Shown here: piece by piece, positions 50,616-59,579 of the stretch
Numbering within the stretch: position 1 is the stretch's first letter
How the letters are laid out: each line of letters starts with the position of its first letter
DNA from: Actinacidiphila rubida
GTDB taxonomy: Bacteria > Actinomycetota > Actinomycetes > Streptomycetales > Streptomycetaceae
Direction of reading: 5' to 3'
Assembly (NCBI RefSeq): GCF_900110255.1
Contig: NZ_FODD01000014.1
Span: 1-64,000 of the forward strand
Length of the DNA: 64,000 bases
The notes under the pieces: generated by a model
Databases searched by the model: none
The model's input: only the letters and a program-made list of their open reading frames with translations
What the model was told of the DNA's origin: nothing
Translations under genes and position numbers: made by a program

Positions 50616-51041
50616 TCAGCTGCCGCTGATCAGCCCGGCCAGCGCGCGCACCCCCTCGCCGGAGATGCTGAGCGCGTCGTCGTTGCCGGTGTCGATCGAG
50701 AGGATCAGCTCGTCGGACGGCCAGGCGCCGCTCAGCGCGGCCAGCTGGATCAGCCGGTAGCGGCGGGTGGCGGGCAGCGCGTCGGCCATCCGGGACTCGG
50801 AGGTGAACACCGGCACGAGCTGGCGGCCGTCGTCCTGCTCGTACACCGGCAGCTGGATCTCGCGCGGCAGTTCCGAGCCGTCCACGCCCTCCGGGTACTC
50901 CTCGACACCGGGTACCGGCAGCAGCACCTCGCTCACCGCGAGGGTGCTGAGCGCCACGACGTTCTCGCTGCCGTGCGAGATCTCGTGCAGGGCACGCTGG
51001 GCGGGCGGCAGGGCGCCGTCGGGGTTCGGGATGTCGGTCAT
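50616..51041 (-). CDS. SseB family protein
   Basis: 141 residues from the ATG at 51041 with GAGAGGAG 7 nt upstream. It shows the SseB N-terminal pattern: ALHEISHGSENVVALSTLAVSEVLLPVPG, LPREIQLPVYEQDDGRQLVPVFTSESRMADALP and RRYRLIQLAAL. Proteins of this domain are short alpha/beta modules of unknown molecular role, named after an enhancer of serine sensitivity. No partner gene is evident. A hairpin follows the stop. Confidence 0.82.
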   Translation of the reverse strand: MTDIPNPDGALPPAQRALHEISHGSENVVALSTLAVSEVLLPVPGVEEYPEGVDGSELPREIQLPVYEQDDGRQLVPVFTSESRMADALPATRRYRLIQLAALSGAWPSDELILSIDTGNDDALSISGEGVRALAGLISGS

Positions 51042-51202
51042 CGCTGGGCTCCTCTCGCAGACCGGCTGCTCGCCGGGCATCACTTCCACGGGCGTTCGCA
51101 TGGTGACTGAAACCCCCGCGTACCCCAGGTGCAGCCGGTCATGCCGCCCGCGGGGCGAAATGCCGTTGGCCAGGCACGGCCCCGCCCGCATACGGTGCCC
51201 AC

Positions 51203-51838
51203 ATGGTTGCCACGAGCCCCGCCCCCGTCGTCCTGGACGGCCGCTTCGTCCGCCTCGAACCGCTCGATCCCGGGACCCACGGGGCCGACCTGTTCGCCGC
51301 CGGCGGCGGTGACGAGGAGGTGTGGCGCTGGATGCCGACCCGGGCGCCCCGCACCGAGGCGGAGTTGCGGGACGTCGCGGCCGCCGTGAAGGCCTCCGCG
51401 GAGGCCGACGGCGGCATGGCGTTCGCCGTCGTGGAGAAGGCCGGCGGCCGGGCGATCGGCTGGACCGGCTACCACGACGTGAGCACGCGCGACGAACGGC
51501 TGGAGATCGGCTGGACCTGGTACGGGCGGGCCCACTGGGGCACCGCCGTCAACGCCGAGTCGAAGCTGCTGCTGATGACCCACGCGTACGAGGACCTCGG
51601 GATGGGCCGGATCTGCTGGAAGACCGACCATCTCAACACCCGTTCGCAGCAGGCCATCGCCCGCCTCGGCGCGGTCCGCGAGGGCGTGTGGCGCCGGCAC
51701 CGCCTGCGCGCGGACGGCGTGACGTGGCGCGACAGCGTCTTCTTCTCCCTCCTCGCCGACGAGTGGCCCACCGCCAAGGCCGCCCTCCAGTCTCGTGTCG
51801 CCGCCCACGCCCCCGCCGACGCCCCCGCCTCCCCCTGA
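51203..51838 (+). CDS. GNAT family N-acetyltransferase (RimJ/RimL-like)
   Basis: 211 residues from the ATG at 51203; TACGGT (51191-51196) lies 6 nt before it, so the mRNA is leaderless. The chain matches Acetyltransf_3: LDGRFVRLEPLD, IGWTGYHDVSTRDERLEIGWTWYGRAHWGTAVNAESKLLLMTHAYEDLGMGRICWKTDHLNTRSQQAIARLGA, where the His and Asn pairs sit in the usual places. RimJ/RimL relatives acetylate protein N-termini or antibiotics. The tail is Ala/Pro-rich. It is convergent with the RNA ligase gene across a very strong hairpin. Confidence 0.88.
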   Translation: MVATSPAPVVLDGRFVRLEPLDPGTHGADLFAAGGGDEEVWRWMPTRAPRTEAELRDVAAAVKASAEADGGMAFAVVEKAGGRAIGWTGYHDVSTRDERLEIGWTWYGRAHWGTAVNAESKLLLMTHAYEDLGMGRICWKTDHLNTRSQQAIARLGAVREGVWRRHRLRADGVTWRDSVFFSLLADEWPTAKAALQSRVAAHAPADAPASP

Positions 51839-51879
51839 CCGCCCGCACGGCCGCCGGCGCCGGGAACCACCGCCACGCG

Positions 51880-51940
51880 CCGCTTCCGGCCACCGCGCCG
51901 GAAGCGCTCGGTGCGGGACCGGCGCGGTGGCCGGAAGCGG
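51880..51940. terminator. 22-bp perfect hairpin between convergent genes
   Basis: Arms 51880-51901 and 51919-51940 are exact reverse complements over 22 bp with a 17-nt loop. It is the longest perfect stem noticed in the window and probably ends both the GNAT and RNA ligase transcripts. Confidence 0.85.
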
Positions 51941-51952
51941 GACGCGGCACGC

Positions 51953-53020
51953 TCACTCGTACTCGGTGCCGCCCTTGCGCGTGAGGTAGGCGTCGCTGAC
52001 GACCTTGGCGATGGCGCGGCCCCCGAGGACCGGGCTGTAGGCGTCGGCGGCGGTGCGGACCACGACGCCTTCACGGATGTGCTCCGCCCGGCCGGTGACC
52101 GTCTCACGGCCCTGCGCCAGCGCGAGCACCGCGTCCAGATCGAAGGGTCCGTGGAACAGCCGCGGCACGAGCGGGAGTTCACCCAGCGGAAGCTCGGCGG
52201 GGTCGATCCAGCGCAGCCGGCCCCCCATGTCGGCGCACACGTCGAACGCGGCGAAGCCCGGCAGTTCGCGCCCCGCGTCCACGCCGTACCCGAGGTCCTG
52301 CACCCCCTTGCCGTACACCTCGCCGTAGACACCGATCCGGTCGGCGCCGAGCGCGGCCGCCAGGGCCGCCGCGATCTCCGGCAGCCCGTAGCCGCGCACC
52401 GCACGCCAGTACAGGTTGCCCGCCGCCTCCTTCAGCGCCAGCCGCTGCGCGCCCAGCCCCTTCGACGTGACGTGCACCGCGCCGGACTCCGCGTAGTACG
52501 TCATGCAGCACGCCGTGCCGTGCAGCTTCTCCGTCACGGTGACGGGATCGCCCGCGGCGAAGACGCCCGGGTAGCGCTTGAGGTTCTCGATGTCGGTCCA
52601 CGGCAGCAGGTCCGGCGCGGACTCCACGTCGCCGCTCATCGAGATCGGCACCGGCGGCACCCACTTGACGACGCCGAGCCGCCCGGCGAAGTCCTCGCCG
52701 CCGGCGGCCGCCGCCGCCAGGTCGACCCCCGCGAGCACACCCGGCCGGCAGACGATGCCCTGCGACAGCTCGCCGCGCAGCCGCACCGCCCTCACACGGT
52801 TCGCCGCGGACCCCGCGAGCCGCCCGGTGAGCCCGAGTTCGGCGATCAGCGGCTCAGGGAGCACCGCCTGCTCCGGGATGTACACCGCGAACTCCCCCGT
52901 GCGGTACACCCCCTTGGCGACGACCGCCCGGTACAGGCCCACCTGCGCCAACTCCAGTGCGTCGGCGTTCGGGTGCTCGAGAATCGTCAGCCGCTCCGCG
53001 GTCACGCGCAATGTGGACAT
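51953..53020 (-). CDS. ATP-dependent RNA ligase (DraRnl/Rnl5-like)
   Basis: 355 residues from the ATG at 53020 with GGAGGG 7-8 nt upstream. Nucleotidyltransferase motifs are in order: motif I EKLHGT (Lys165, the AMP-bound lysine), SKG (187-189), motif III VYGEVYG (231-237), motif IV EGVVVR (317-322) and motif V AIAKVVS (336-342). An N-terminal module of about 120 residues (ILEHPNADALELAQVG, YRTGEFAVYIPE) resembles an OB-type RNA-binding fold, as in Deinococcus Rnl. The enzyme should seal nicks or breaks in RNA with ATP. No RtcB, kinase-phosphatase or toxin gene is nearby, so the repair context is unknown. It is convergent with a GNAT gene and divergent from a ketopantoate-reductase-like gene. 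Confidence 0.9.
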   Translation of the reverse strand: MSTLRVTAERLTILEHPNADALELAQVGLYRAVVAKGVYRTGEFAVYIPEQAVLPEPLIAELGLTGRLAGSAANRVRAVRLRGELSQGIVCRPGVLAGVDLAAAAAGGEDFAGRLGVVKWVPPVPISMSGDVESAPDLLPWTDIENLKRYPGVFAAGDPVTVTEKLHGTACCMTYYAESGAVHVTSKGLGAQRLALKEAAGNLYWRAVRGYGLPEIAAALAAALGADRIGVYGEVYGKGVQDLGYGVDAGRELPGFAAFDVCADMGGRLRWIDPAELPLGELPLVPRLFHGPFDLDAVLALAQGRETVTGRAEHIREGVVVRTAADAYSPVLGGRAIAKVVSDAYLTRKGGTEYE

Positions 53021-53162
53021 GGCTGTGCCCTCCCCCGTCGTCGCTGTGGAGTGCGGCCAACCCCTCCTGGGTGCCGCGCGGTTCACTGTGGCCGCCGTGG
53101 ACGGCCACGGGCCACCGGTTTTCGCCCCGGCGGCCCGGCGGACGGTGTGGCAGGCTGCGGGC

Positions 53163-54155
53163 ATGCGATACGTGATCATCGGGGCCGGCGCGGTCGGCGG
53201 CACCATCGGCGGCCGGCTGTCCGACGCGGGGCACGACGTCGTGCTGGTGGCGCGCGGCCCGCACGCCGAGGCGCTGCGGGAGCACGGACTGCGGCTCGAA
53301 CTGCCCGGCCGTGACCTGGAGTTGTCCATTCCCGTGGCCACCGGACCGCAGGACCTGGCGCCCCGCGCCGACGACGTGCTGGTGCTGGCCGTGAAGACCC
53401 AGGACACCGCGGCCGCTCTGGACACCTGGACCGACTGGGGCGACGGGCTTCCCGTGGTCTGCGCGCAGAACGGCGTGGAGAACGAGCGACTGGCGCTGCG
53501 CCGGTTCGCCGCCGTGTACGGGATGTGCGTGTGGCTGCCCTCCCAGCACATGGAACCGGGTGTGGTCCGGGCCCCGGGGGCGCCGCTGACCGGCATCCTG
53601 CACCTGGGCCGCTACCCGGCGGGTACCGACGGCACGGCCCGGCGGATCGCCGCGGACCTGGAGAGCTCCGGGTTCGCCGCACCCGTAGGCGACGCGGTGA
53701 TGGCCTGGAAGTACGCCAAGCTGCTGTCGAACCTCGGGAACGCCGTCGAAGCGGTGTGCGGCACCGCCGAGGGCGCGCCGGTCGAGGAACTCGACGCGGC
53801 CGCGCGGGCGGAGGGCGAGGCGGTGCTCGACGCCTCGGGCATCGCCTACGTGAGCGTGCAGGAGCAGGCCCGGGTGCGCGGCGACCGCGTCGAACTCCAG
53901 CCGGTCAAGGGCGAGAAGCGGGGCGGGGGTTCGTCGTGGCAGAGCCTGATGCGCGGCACGGGGTCCATCGAGGCGGACCATCTCAACGGGGAGATCGTGC
54001 TGCTCGGCCGCACCGCCGGGATACCGACGCCCGTCAACGAGGAACTGCGGCGCACCGCGAACCGGTTCGCCCGCGAGCGCCGCAGGCCCGGCGAGCTGAC
54101 GGACGCCGAACTCGCCCGCCTGCGCGCGGTGGTGGCCTCCGCCGCCGCACGCTGA
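53163..54155 (+). CDS. Ketopantoate reductase (2-dehydropantoate 2-reductase) family protein
   Basis: 330 residues. The N-terminal Rossmann motif is VIIGAGAVGGTIGGRL, followed by HDVVLVARGPHAEAL, LAVKTQDTAAAL and CAQNGVENERLALRRF. The catalytic Lys of PanE relatives corresponds to AWKYAKLLSNLGN. The C-terminal helical domain begins near residue 180. Compared with PanE, the substrate-binding segment is less conserved, so it may reduce a different 2-oxoacid. It diverges from the RNA ligase. The ATG at 53163 lacks a good ribosome binding site; a CAGGCT box six nt upstream may mark a leaderless start. Confidence 0.85.
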   Translation: MRYVIIGAGAVGGTIGGRLSDAGHDVVLVARGPHAEALREHGLRLELPGRDLELSIPVATGPQDLAPRADDVLVLAVKTQDTAAALDTWTDWGDGLPVVCAQNGVENERLALRRFAAVYGMCVWLPSQHMEPGVVRAPGAPLTGILHLGRYPAGTDGTARRIAADLESSGFAAPVGDAVMAWKYAKLLSNLGNAVEAVCGTAEGAPVEELDAAARAEGEAVLDASGIAYVSVQEQARVRGDRVELQPVKGEKRGGGSSWQSLMRGTGSIEADHLNGEIVLLGRTAGIPTPVNEELRRTANRFARERRRPGELTDAELARLRAVVASAAAR

Positions 54156-54243
54156 CCGCACGCTGACCGCACGGGCGGACGCCGCTGTGCCAGCCGCGCA
54201 CGCGGAGGGCGTGCCCGCACGCGCCTGGCGCTAACGTGCCGCC

Positions 54244-55083
54244 ATGCGCTTCGCGTTCAAGACCTCGCCGCAGCACACCACGTGGGACGCCATGCTCGCG
54301 GTGTGGCGGGCCGCCGACGGCATCGCGCTCTTCGAGTCCGGCTGGACGTCCGACCACTTCTACCCGACGCACAGCCCCGAACCGGGCGGACCGCGCCTCG
54401 AGGGCTGGATCACGCTGGCCGCGCTCGCCCAGGCGACCCGCAGGCTGCGGCTGGGCACGCTGGTCAGCAGCGTCCACTACCGGCACCCCGCGGTACTGGC
54501 CAACATGGCCGCGACGCTGGACGCCGTCTCCGGCGGCCGCCTCGAACTGGGCCTGGGCGCCGGCTGGAACGAGGAGGAGTCCGGCGCCTACGGCATGGAG
54601 CTGGGCAGCCCCAAGGAGCGCAGCGACCGCTTCGAGGAGGCGTGCGAGGTCGTCACGTCCCTGCTGGCCCGCGACACCACGACGTTCGACGGCGCCTACT
54701 ACCGGCTCCGCGACGCACGCTGCGACCCCAAACCCGTGCAGCGGCCGCACCCGCCGCTGTGCGTGGGCGGCAGTGGCGAGAAGCGCACCCTGCGCACCGC
54801 GGCCCGCTTCGCCCAGCACTGGAACTTCGACACCGGCACCGTCGAACAGTTCACCCGCGCCCGGGACGTGCTGCACCGGCACTGCGCCGACGTCGGACGG
54901 GATCCGGCGGAGATCCTGCTGTCCGCACAGGTCCGGTTCACCGGCGACCCGGCCGCGACGGCCGCGCGGGCCGCAGAACTCGCCGCGGCCGGAGCGCAGT
55001 TGGCCATCGTGTACCTGCCGCCGCCGCACACTCCGGCCGTCCTGGAGCCGCTGGCCGCCGCGCTGGCGCCACTCGCCGGCTGA
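54244..55083 (+). CDS. F420-dependent LLM-class oxidoreductase
   Basis: 279 residues. TAACGT (54232-54237) lies 6 nt before the ATG, so the gene is leaderless. The TIM-barrel LLM family is read from SGWTSDHFYP, QATRRLRLGTLVSSVHYRHPAVLANMAATLDAVSGGRLELGLGAGWNEEE and KPVQRPHPPLCVGGSGEKRTL. Actinomycete members of this type use coenzyme F420 rather than FMN. The substrate is unknown. It follows the ketopantoate-reductase-like gene by 88 nt; co-transcription is possible but it has its own promoter box. Confidence 0.9.
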   Translation: MRFAFKTSPQHTTWDAMLAVWRAADGIALFESGWTSDHFYPTHSPEPGGPRLEGWITLAALAQATRRLRLGTLVSSVHYRHPAVLANMAATLDAVSGGRLELGLGAGWNEEESGAYGMELGSPKERSDRFEEACEVVTSLLARDTTTFDGAYYRLRDARCDPKPVQRPHPPLCVGGSGEKRTLRTAARFAQHWNFDTGTVEQFTRARDVLHRHCADVGRDPAEILLSAQVRFTGDPAATAARAAELAAAGAQLAIVYLPPPHTPAVLEPLAAALAPLAG

Positions 55084-55206
55084 CGCGGGCGAGCGGTCGC
55101 CACCGAGCGGCGGCGGCTGTCGGCGGCTTCCGGCGGCTGGCGGCCGCGTCCAGCACGTGCGGCTTCCACCGGCGAGCGGCCGGAGCGCCCTGAGGGGCGG
55201 CGCGGC

Positions 55207-57375
55207 TCAGTCCGCCGCCCGCGCCTCCCGGACCCCCTGGGCGTCCCGGGCTTCGACGGGGGCAGCGGTCGCGTCGCCTTCCTGGCTCTCCGGACGCATC
55301 CGGAAGTCGTAGGCGGCGGGCAGCGGATGCTCGGCGCGCGCCCGGGCCCGGACCGCCTCGTCGACGGGGCCGTCACCGGCCACCAGCCGCTCGGCGATCG
55401 CGTACCAGGTGTCACTGAGCGCCTCGTCGCCCTCCCGCAGGTTCTCCACCACGAAGCCCTCATCGAACAGCGCGCGGGCACGCGGCGCGTCGCCGAGGCC
55501 CAGCGCGGCCCGAGCGCGCAGCAGCCGGATGCGGCCGCCTTCCAGCGGGGCGCCTCCGCCCGCCGCGGGCTCGTCGAGGAGCCGCTCCGCGTCGGTGGCG
55601 CGGCCGGCCTCGATCAGCGCGGGCACCGCCTCCAGCAGCAGCGCGCGCTGCACGGCGCGCGCCGCGTCCTGGACCGGGCCCGGCTCGCCGGCCGCGGCCG
55701 GCGTCTCCTCGCGCAGGCACGCGTACGCCGCGAGGTAGCGCTCGGCGGCCTGCTCCGGCCGGCCCGCCGCGCCCTCGGCGACGGCCAGGGCGCGCAGCGC
55801 CCACGGCGACGGCCGCGCACCCGCCGAACGCTCCCAGCTGCGCACCGCCTGCGCCCGGTCGCCGGCCGCCCACTGCGCGATGCCGAGGTGGTAGTCGAGG
55901 AACCACTCGTTGCCGGGGTAGGTGTCGGCGGACTCCAGCAGGTCCCGCCACTCCGGGGCGACCAGCGCGGGCCCGGGCGGGGCGTCGGCGGCGGGCCGCG
56001 GGAAGACACCGGCCAGCAGCAGCTCCAGCCACGGCTTCTGCGCGGCGCCGAGAGTCGCGGCGGGGAACGGCGTGCCCGGCAGGTCGAAGTGGCCGCGCTC
56101 GGCCTCCAGCGCGCCCCAGCCGGACCCGGTCGCCAGGATGTCCTTCGGCTCGGTGTCGGCGTGCTCCAGCCACGCCGCGTACGCGGCGTCCACGCTCGCG
56201 CGCGGCAGCGCCGCCTCCAGGCGGCCTGCGGCCTCGGCGCGGGCCGCCGCCCAGTCGTCGCCGTGGACGAGCGCCGGGTCCGCGGCGAGCGGCCCGTACG
56301 CCTCCAGCCAGGTGAACTCGGAGTCCGCCGGCATCGGGATGTGCTCCAGCTGGGTGCGGGCCAGGCCCGCCTGGATCTCCAGGTAGCCGCCGGTGCCGGG
56401 CTCGGTCAGCCATTCCTGCCAGCGCTGCCCGCCGCGGCCGCTGCCCCACAGGAACAGCTTGCGTCCGCGCAGCCCGTCGGTCGACGTCTGCACCAGGCCG
56501 TGCCCTTCGCCGTCGAGCGCGGTGATCCACCGGCGGTCGTCGCCCGCGATGTCGAAGAAGTAGTCGGCGGCGTGCAGCGAGCGGGTCGTGTACGTGATGT
56601 CGGTGGTTCCCGCACCGTGCGGCGCGGGCACGGGCACGCGGGACAGCGCCTGGGTGTAGTCGAAGTGGTAGGCGGCGTCGGCGGGCGCGAGCACCCGCGT
56701 GTCCTCGCTCTCGGGGACGGCCATGTTCGACCACCAGTAGGCGGGCACCGTGCGGTCGTGCGGGTTGCGGACCCGCACGCCGACGTACAGGAACTCCGAC
56801 TCGGCGGGCAGCCACATGTCGATCTGGAACGGCAGGTCGCGCAGCCGCTCCCACTCCCACAGCCGCAGCATCTCCCCGCCGTCGGGCGCGGGGACGCGGG
56901 CCGCGTGCAGCGGCGCGCAGGTGTGGGCGCAGTGCCCCGTCGCGCCCAGGTTCCACTCGACGCCGCCGGAGAACCAGGCGTCCGCGAGCGCGAAGTTCGC
57001 CGGCTGGAGGACCGGGTTGCGGTACAGCAGTTCACGGCCGGTGGGCTTGTGCACCAGCGAGTACAGCCGGCCTCCCAGGCCGGGCAGCACGACGGCGCGG
57101 ATCTGCTCGTTCTCGATCTCGACCGCGTCGAGCTCCACCGGGGCGCGGTCCCGGCCGTAGCCGTCCCGCAGCCGGACCGGCAGCACCGAGCGCAGCGGCG
57201 CGTACCCGATCTGCCGCGCCATGTCGGACGGCAGCAGGTCCCGGTCGCCGGCGTCGACCTGGTGCAGTTCGTCGAGCGGACGCAGCGCGGGCAGCGGGTT
57301 CTCGTCGCCGAGGGGGACGGCGGGAAGGGTCACCACGATGCGCCGCACGGTCGTTGCTGTCGTAGCCAAGGCCAC
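55207..57375 (-). CDS. DUF5107/tetratricopeptide protein
   Basis: 722 residues from a GTG at 57375 (a TTG two codons later is a possible alternative). The N-terminal 330 residues match the DUF5107 pattern: an aldose-epimerase-like beta-sandwich with VVLPGLGGRLYSLVHKPTGRELLYRNPVLQPANFALADAWFSGGVEWNLGATGHCAHT and several WW/WE repeats. The C-terminal half, from residue 400, contains TPR-like helices (WFLDYHLGIAQWAAGDRAQAVRSWERSAG and following). Proteins of this architecture are linked to carbohydrate use in actinomycetes, but their reaction is not established. It has no signal peptide and is divergent from the MDMPI-like gene across 240 bp. Confidence 0.85.
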   Translation of the reverse strand: MALATTATTVRRIVVTLPAVPLGDENPLPALRPLDELHQVDAGDRDLLPSDMARQIGYAPLRSVLPVRLRDGYGRDRAPVELDAVEIENEQIRAVVLPGLGGRLYSLVHKPTGRELLYRNPVLQPANFALADAWFSGGVEWNLGATGHCAHTCAPLHAARVPAPDGGEMLRLWEWERLRDLPFQIDMWLPAESEFLYVGVRVRNPHDRTVPAYWWSNMAVPESEDTRVLAPADAAYHFDYTQALSRVPVPAPHGAGTTDITYTTRSLHAADYFFDIAGDDRRWITALDGEGHGLVQTSTDGLRGRKLFLWGSGRGGQRWQEWLTEPGTGGYLEIQAGLARTQLEHIPMPADSEFTWLEAYGPLAADPALVHGDDWAAARAEAAGRLEAALPRASVDAAYAAWLEHADTEPKDILATGSGWGALEAERGHFDLPGTPFPAATLGAAQKPWLELLLAGVFPRPAADAPPGPALVAPEWRDLLESADTYPGNEWFLDYHLGIAQWAAGDRAQAVRSWERSAGARPSPWALRALAVAEGAAGRPEQAAERYLAAYACLREETPAAAGEPGPVQDAARAVQRALLLEAVPALIEAGRATDAERLLDEPAAGGGAPLEGGRIRLLRARAALGLGDAPRARALFDEGFVVENLREGDEALSDTWYAIAERLVAGDGPVDEAVRARARAEHPLPAAYDFRMRPESQEGDATAAPVEARDAQGVREARAAD

Positions 57376-57615
57376 CTCTTCCCGCTCGCGGCCGCTTCAG
57401 GTCGGTCGGCCGTCCGGTGACCATGGAACATGGTCCGGCGCCGGCTGACCAGGGTCCCCCGGGGTCAGAGTTGAGCAAAGGCCGGGGTATCGACCGCCTT
57501 TCCCGGCAGTCACCGGGCTCGGCCCGGCCCGGCACGACGGGAGTGGACGGCTTCCGCCCGGGTCCGCGCCGGACGATCGCGCACGTTGTCGGTGGTCGCT
57601 GCTACAACGGACGCC

Positions 57616-58395
57616 ATGACGACTGCGCGCTTCCCCGAACCGTCCTTCGGGGACCGGCTGGAGCTGATCGAGGACCGGTCCGCGGCGCTGCGGGCGGCCG
57701 CCGCGGTGGCCGATCCCCTGGCCCGTGTCCCGGGCTGCCCCGACTGGTCGGTGCGCGATCTCGTGGCGCATCTGGGCGGGGTGCAACGGTTCTGGGCGGC
57801 GACGGTGGCGGCCGGGCCCGCTCTGCTGCCGCCCGCCGACGACGCGGTGCCGGGCCGGGAGCCGGACGGCGACCTGCTCCCGTGGTCGGCGCAGTCGACG
57901 TTGGTGCTCCTCGACGCCCTGAAGGCGGCGGGCGCGGACGCCATGTGCTGGACGTGGTGGGCCGAGTCCGGCACCCCGGCGACCGCCGGCGCGGTCGCCC
58001 GGCACCAGGTCCAGGAGGCGGCCGTGCACGCCCGGGACGCCCAGGAGACGGCGGGCGCGCCGCAGCCGCTGCCCGCCGCCGTGGCGGTGGACGCCGTGGA
58101 CGAGTTCCTGCACGTCGGTTTCGGCTCCATGGACGGCTGGCCGCACGCCCCCGCCCGGGTCCGCCTGGTCTGCGACGAGGGTGTGGCCTGGACGCTGATC
58201 CTCGACGAGACCGGGGCGTCCACGGTGCGCGGCGTCCCCGGCCGGGGCCCCGACGTCGGCGCCACGATCTCCGGCACCGCGAGTGACCTGCTCCTCGGCC
58301 TGTACCGGCGGGCCCCCTGGGACGGCGATCCGCTGCGGGTGACCGGCGACGCGGAGCTGGTACGGCAGTTGGCGGTCTGGCCGCCGCTCGGCTGA
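57616..58395 (+). CDS. Maleylpyruvate isomerase family / mycothiol-dependent enzyme
   Basis: 259 residues from the ATG at 57616. The fold has an N-terminal MDMPI bundle: CPDWSVRDLVAHLGGVQRFWAATV (first metal His) and VARHQVQEAAVHARDAQETAG (HxxxxxxxH pair), and a C-terminal MDMPI_C domain (VRLVCDEGVAWTLILDETG, ATISGTASDLLLGLYRRAPW) ending in a GDAELVRQLAVW tail. It belongs to the TIGR03083-like group, which includes metal-dependent isomerases and transferases using mycothiol. The reaction is unknown. TACAAC, an imperfect -10, ends 7 nt before the start. It is the third protein of the broader DinB superfamily in the window. Confidence 0.88.
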   Translation: MTTARFPEPSFGDRLELIEDRSAALRAAAAVADPLARVPGCPDWSVRDLVAHLGGVQRFWAATVAAGPALLPPADDAVPGREPDGDLLPWSAQSTLVLLDALKAAGADAMCWTWWAESGTPATAGAVARHQVQEAAVHARDAQETAGAPQPLPAAVAVDAVDEFLHVGFGSMDGWPHAPARVRLVCDEGVAWTLILDETGASTVRGVPGRGPDVGATISGTASDLLLGLYRRAPWDGDPLRVTGDAELVRQLAVWPPLG

Positions 58396-58427
58396 GGACG
58401 TACCGTCCTGACGAGGGGGTGATGCCC

Positions 58428-59135
58428 ATGTCAGGACGGGTACTGCTCGCAACGGGCGTGGTGTGCGGGGCTCTGGCCCTGCTCGGCGGTTGTTCCTTCG
58501 GCGGCGGCACGGACGATTCGGCTCCGAGTCCCTTACCCAGCTCCTCCCCGCCACCCCCCGTGGGGAGCATCGACCATCCCCGCCCGGTGGAATGCGTCGA
58601 CGGCATGACCGCCCGCGCCGGCACCCCGCACACCACCGGATCGAACACCGTCCCGGGCACTCCCGCCGGGTCGCCCCTGCCCACGTCGAGCGGGTCCCCT
58701 CCCTCCGGCACCCCTCGGTCCCCGGGCGCCACTCGGGGCGCTTCGGCCAAGGACGCCCCCGGGGACGTCCGTGTCGGGCCCCTGGTGTGGCGCGGACTCG
58801 GCGATCTGGCGACCGGTGACCAGAACGCCCACGGCGAGCAGAACTCGGACGGCTGGCACTACCGCCTGGTCCCCCGGCTGAACGCCGGTGCGGTGGTGAC
58901 CGTGACCATCGGCGCCGAGCAACGCGCCCGCGCGGGACTGGAGTACGGCGGCGGCTACGGCATCGCCCCCGCGCCCTCCGTCGTCTTCCACGCGTGCACC
59001 TCCACCACCTTCTTCACCGGCGGCTTCTTCGTCGCCGGCGACGGCCGCGCCTGCGTCCCGCTGGACGTGAAGGTCGGCGACGCACCGACGCAGCACATCG
59101 TGATCTCCTTCTTCAAAGGTCACTGCCCTGCGTAG
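58428..59135 (+). CDS. Secreted lipoprotein, function unknown
   Basis: 235 residues. The ATG at 58428 is preferred, with GAGGGG 8 nt upstream; in-frame starts at 58419 and 58422 sit on top of that site. The signal peptide is MSGRVLLATGVVCGALALLGGC, with the lipobox LLGGC. A long Ser/Pro/Gly/Thr-rich spacer follows (residues about 25-110), then a compact C-terminal domain starting GPLVWRGLGDLA with two Cys pairs (FHACTST, RACVPLD, GHCPA). Such a layout positions a small folded domain away from the membrane. No family was recognised. It overlaps nothing and ends 9 nt before the ankyrin gene. Confidence 0.75.
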   Translation: MSGRVLLATGVVCGALALLGGCSFGGGTDDSAPSPLPSSSPPPPVGSIDHPRPVECVDGMTARAGTPHTTGSNTVPGTPAGSPLPTSSGSPPSGTPRSPGATRGASAKDAPGDVRVGPLVWRGLGDLATGDQNAHGEQNSDGWHYRLVPRLNAGAVVTVTIGAEQRARAGLEYGGGYGIAPAPSVVFHACTSTTFFTGGFFVAGDGRACVPLDVKVGDAPTQHIVISFFKGHCPA

Positions 59136-59144
59136 GCTGGTGGC

Positions 59145-59579
59145 ATGACCGAGCACACCCCTGACCCCGCCGCCGGCCAGCCGTCCGACGAACCGGCGCA
59201 CGACCCGGAGGTCCTGCAGCTCGCCGCCCAGGCCTTCGAGCTCGCCCGGCACGGGGACACCGACCGGCTCGCGGCGTACGTCGACGCGGGAGTGCCCGCC
59301 AACCTCACCAACGACCGCGGCGACACTCTTCTGATGCTCGCCGCGTACCACGGCCACGCCGAGACGGTGCGGTCGCTGCTCCACCGCGGCGCGGAGGCCG
59401 ACCGCGCGAACGACAACGGGCAGACCCCGCTCGCCGGCGCCGTGTTCAAGGACGCCCGCGAGGTCATCGACGCCCTGCTCGAAGGCGGTGCCGACCCGGC
59501 CGCCGGTGCTCCCTCCGCCATCGAGACCGCTCAGATGTTCGCCAAGGACGAGTTGCTGAAGCTGTTCGGCGTGCAATGA
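59145..59579 (+). CDS. Ankyrin repeat protein
   Basis: 144 residues from the ATG at 59145; TAGGCT (59133-59138) lies 6 nt before it, giving a leaderless mRNA even though the lipoprotein stop is only 9 nt upstream. Three ankyrin-type repeats are visible: AFELARHGDTDRLAAYVDAGVPANLTNDRGDTLLMLAAYHGHAETV, LLHRGAEADRANDNGQTPLAGAVFKDAREVIDALLEGGADP and the tail. These fold into a binding surface for another protein. Its stop overlaps the start of the broken phosphotransferase gene (ATGA), which suggests that the two once worked together; short ankyrin proteins next to phosphotransferases are seen in Streptomyces. Confidence 0.9.
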   Translation: MTEHTPDPAAGQPSDEPAHDPEVLQLAAQAFELARHGDTDRLAAYVDAGVPANLTNDRGDTLLMLAAYHGHAETVRSLLHRGAEADRANDNGQTPLAGAVFKDAREVIDALLEGGADPAAGAPSAIETAQMFAKDELLKLFGVQ

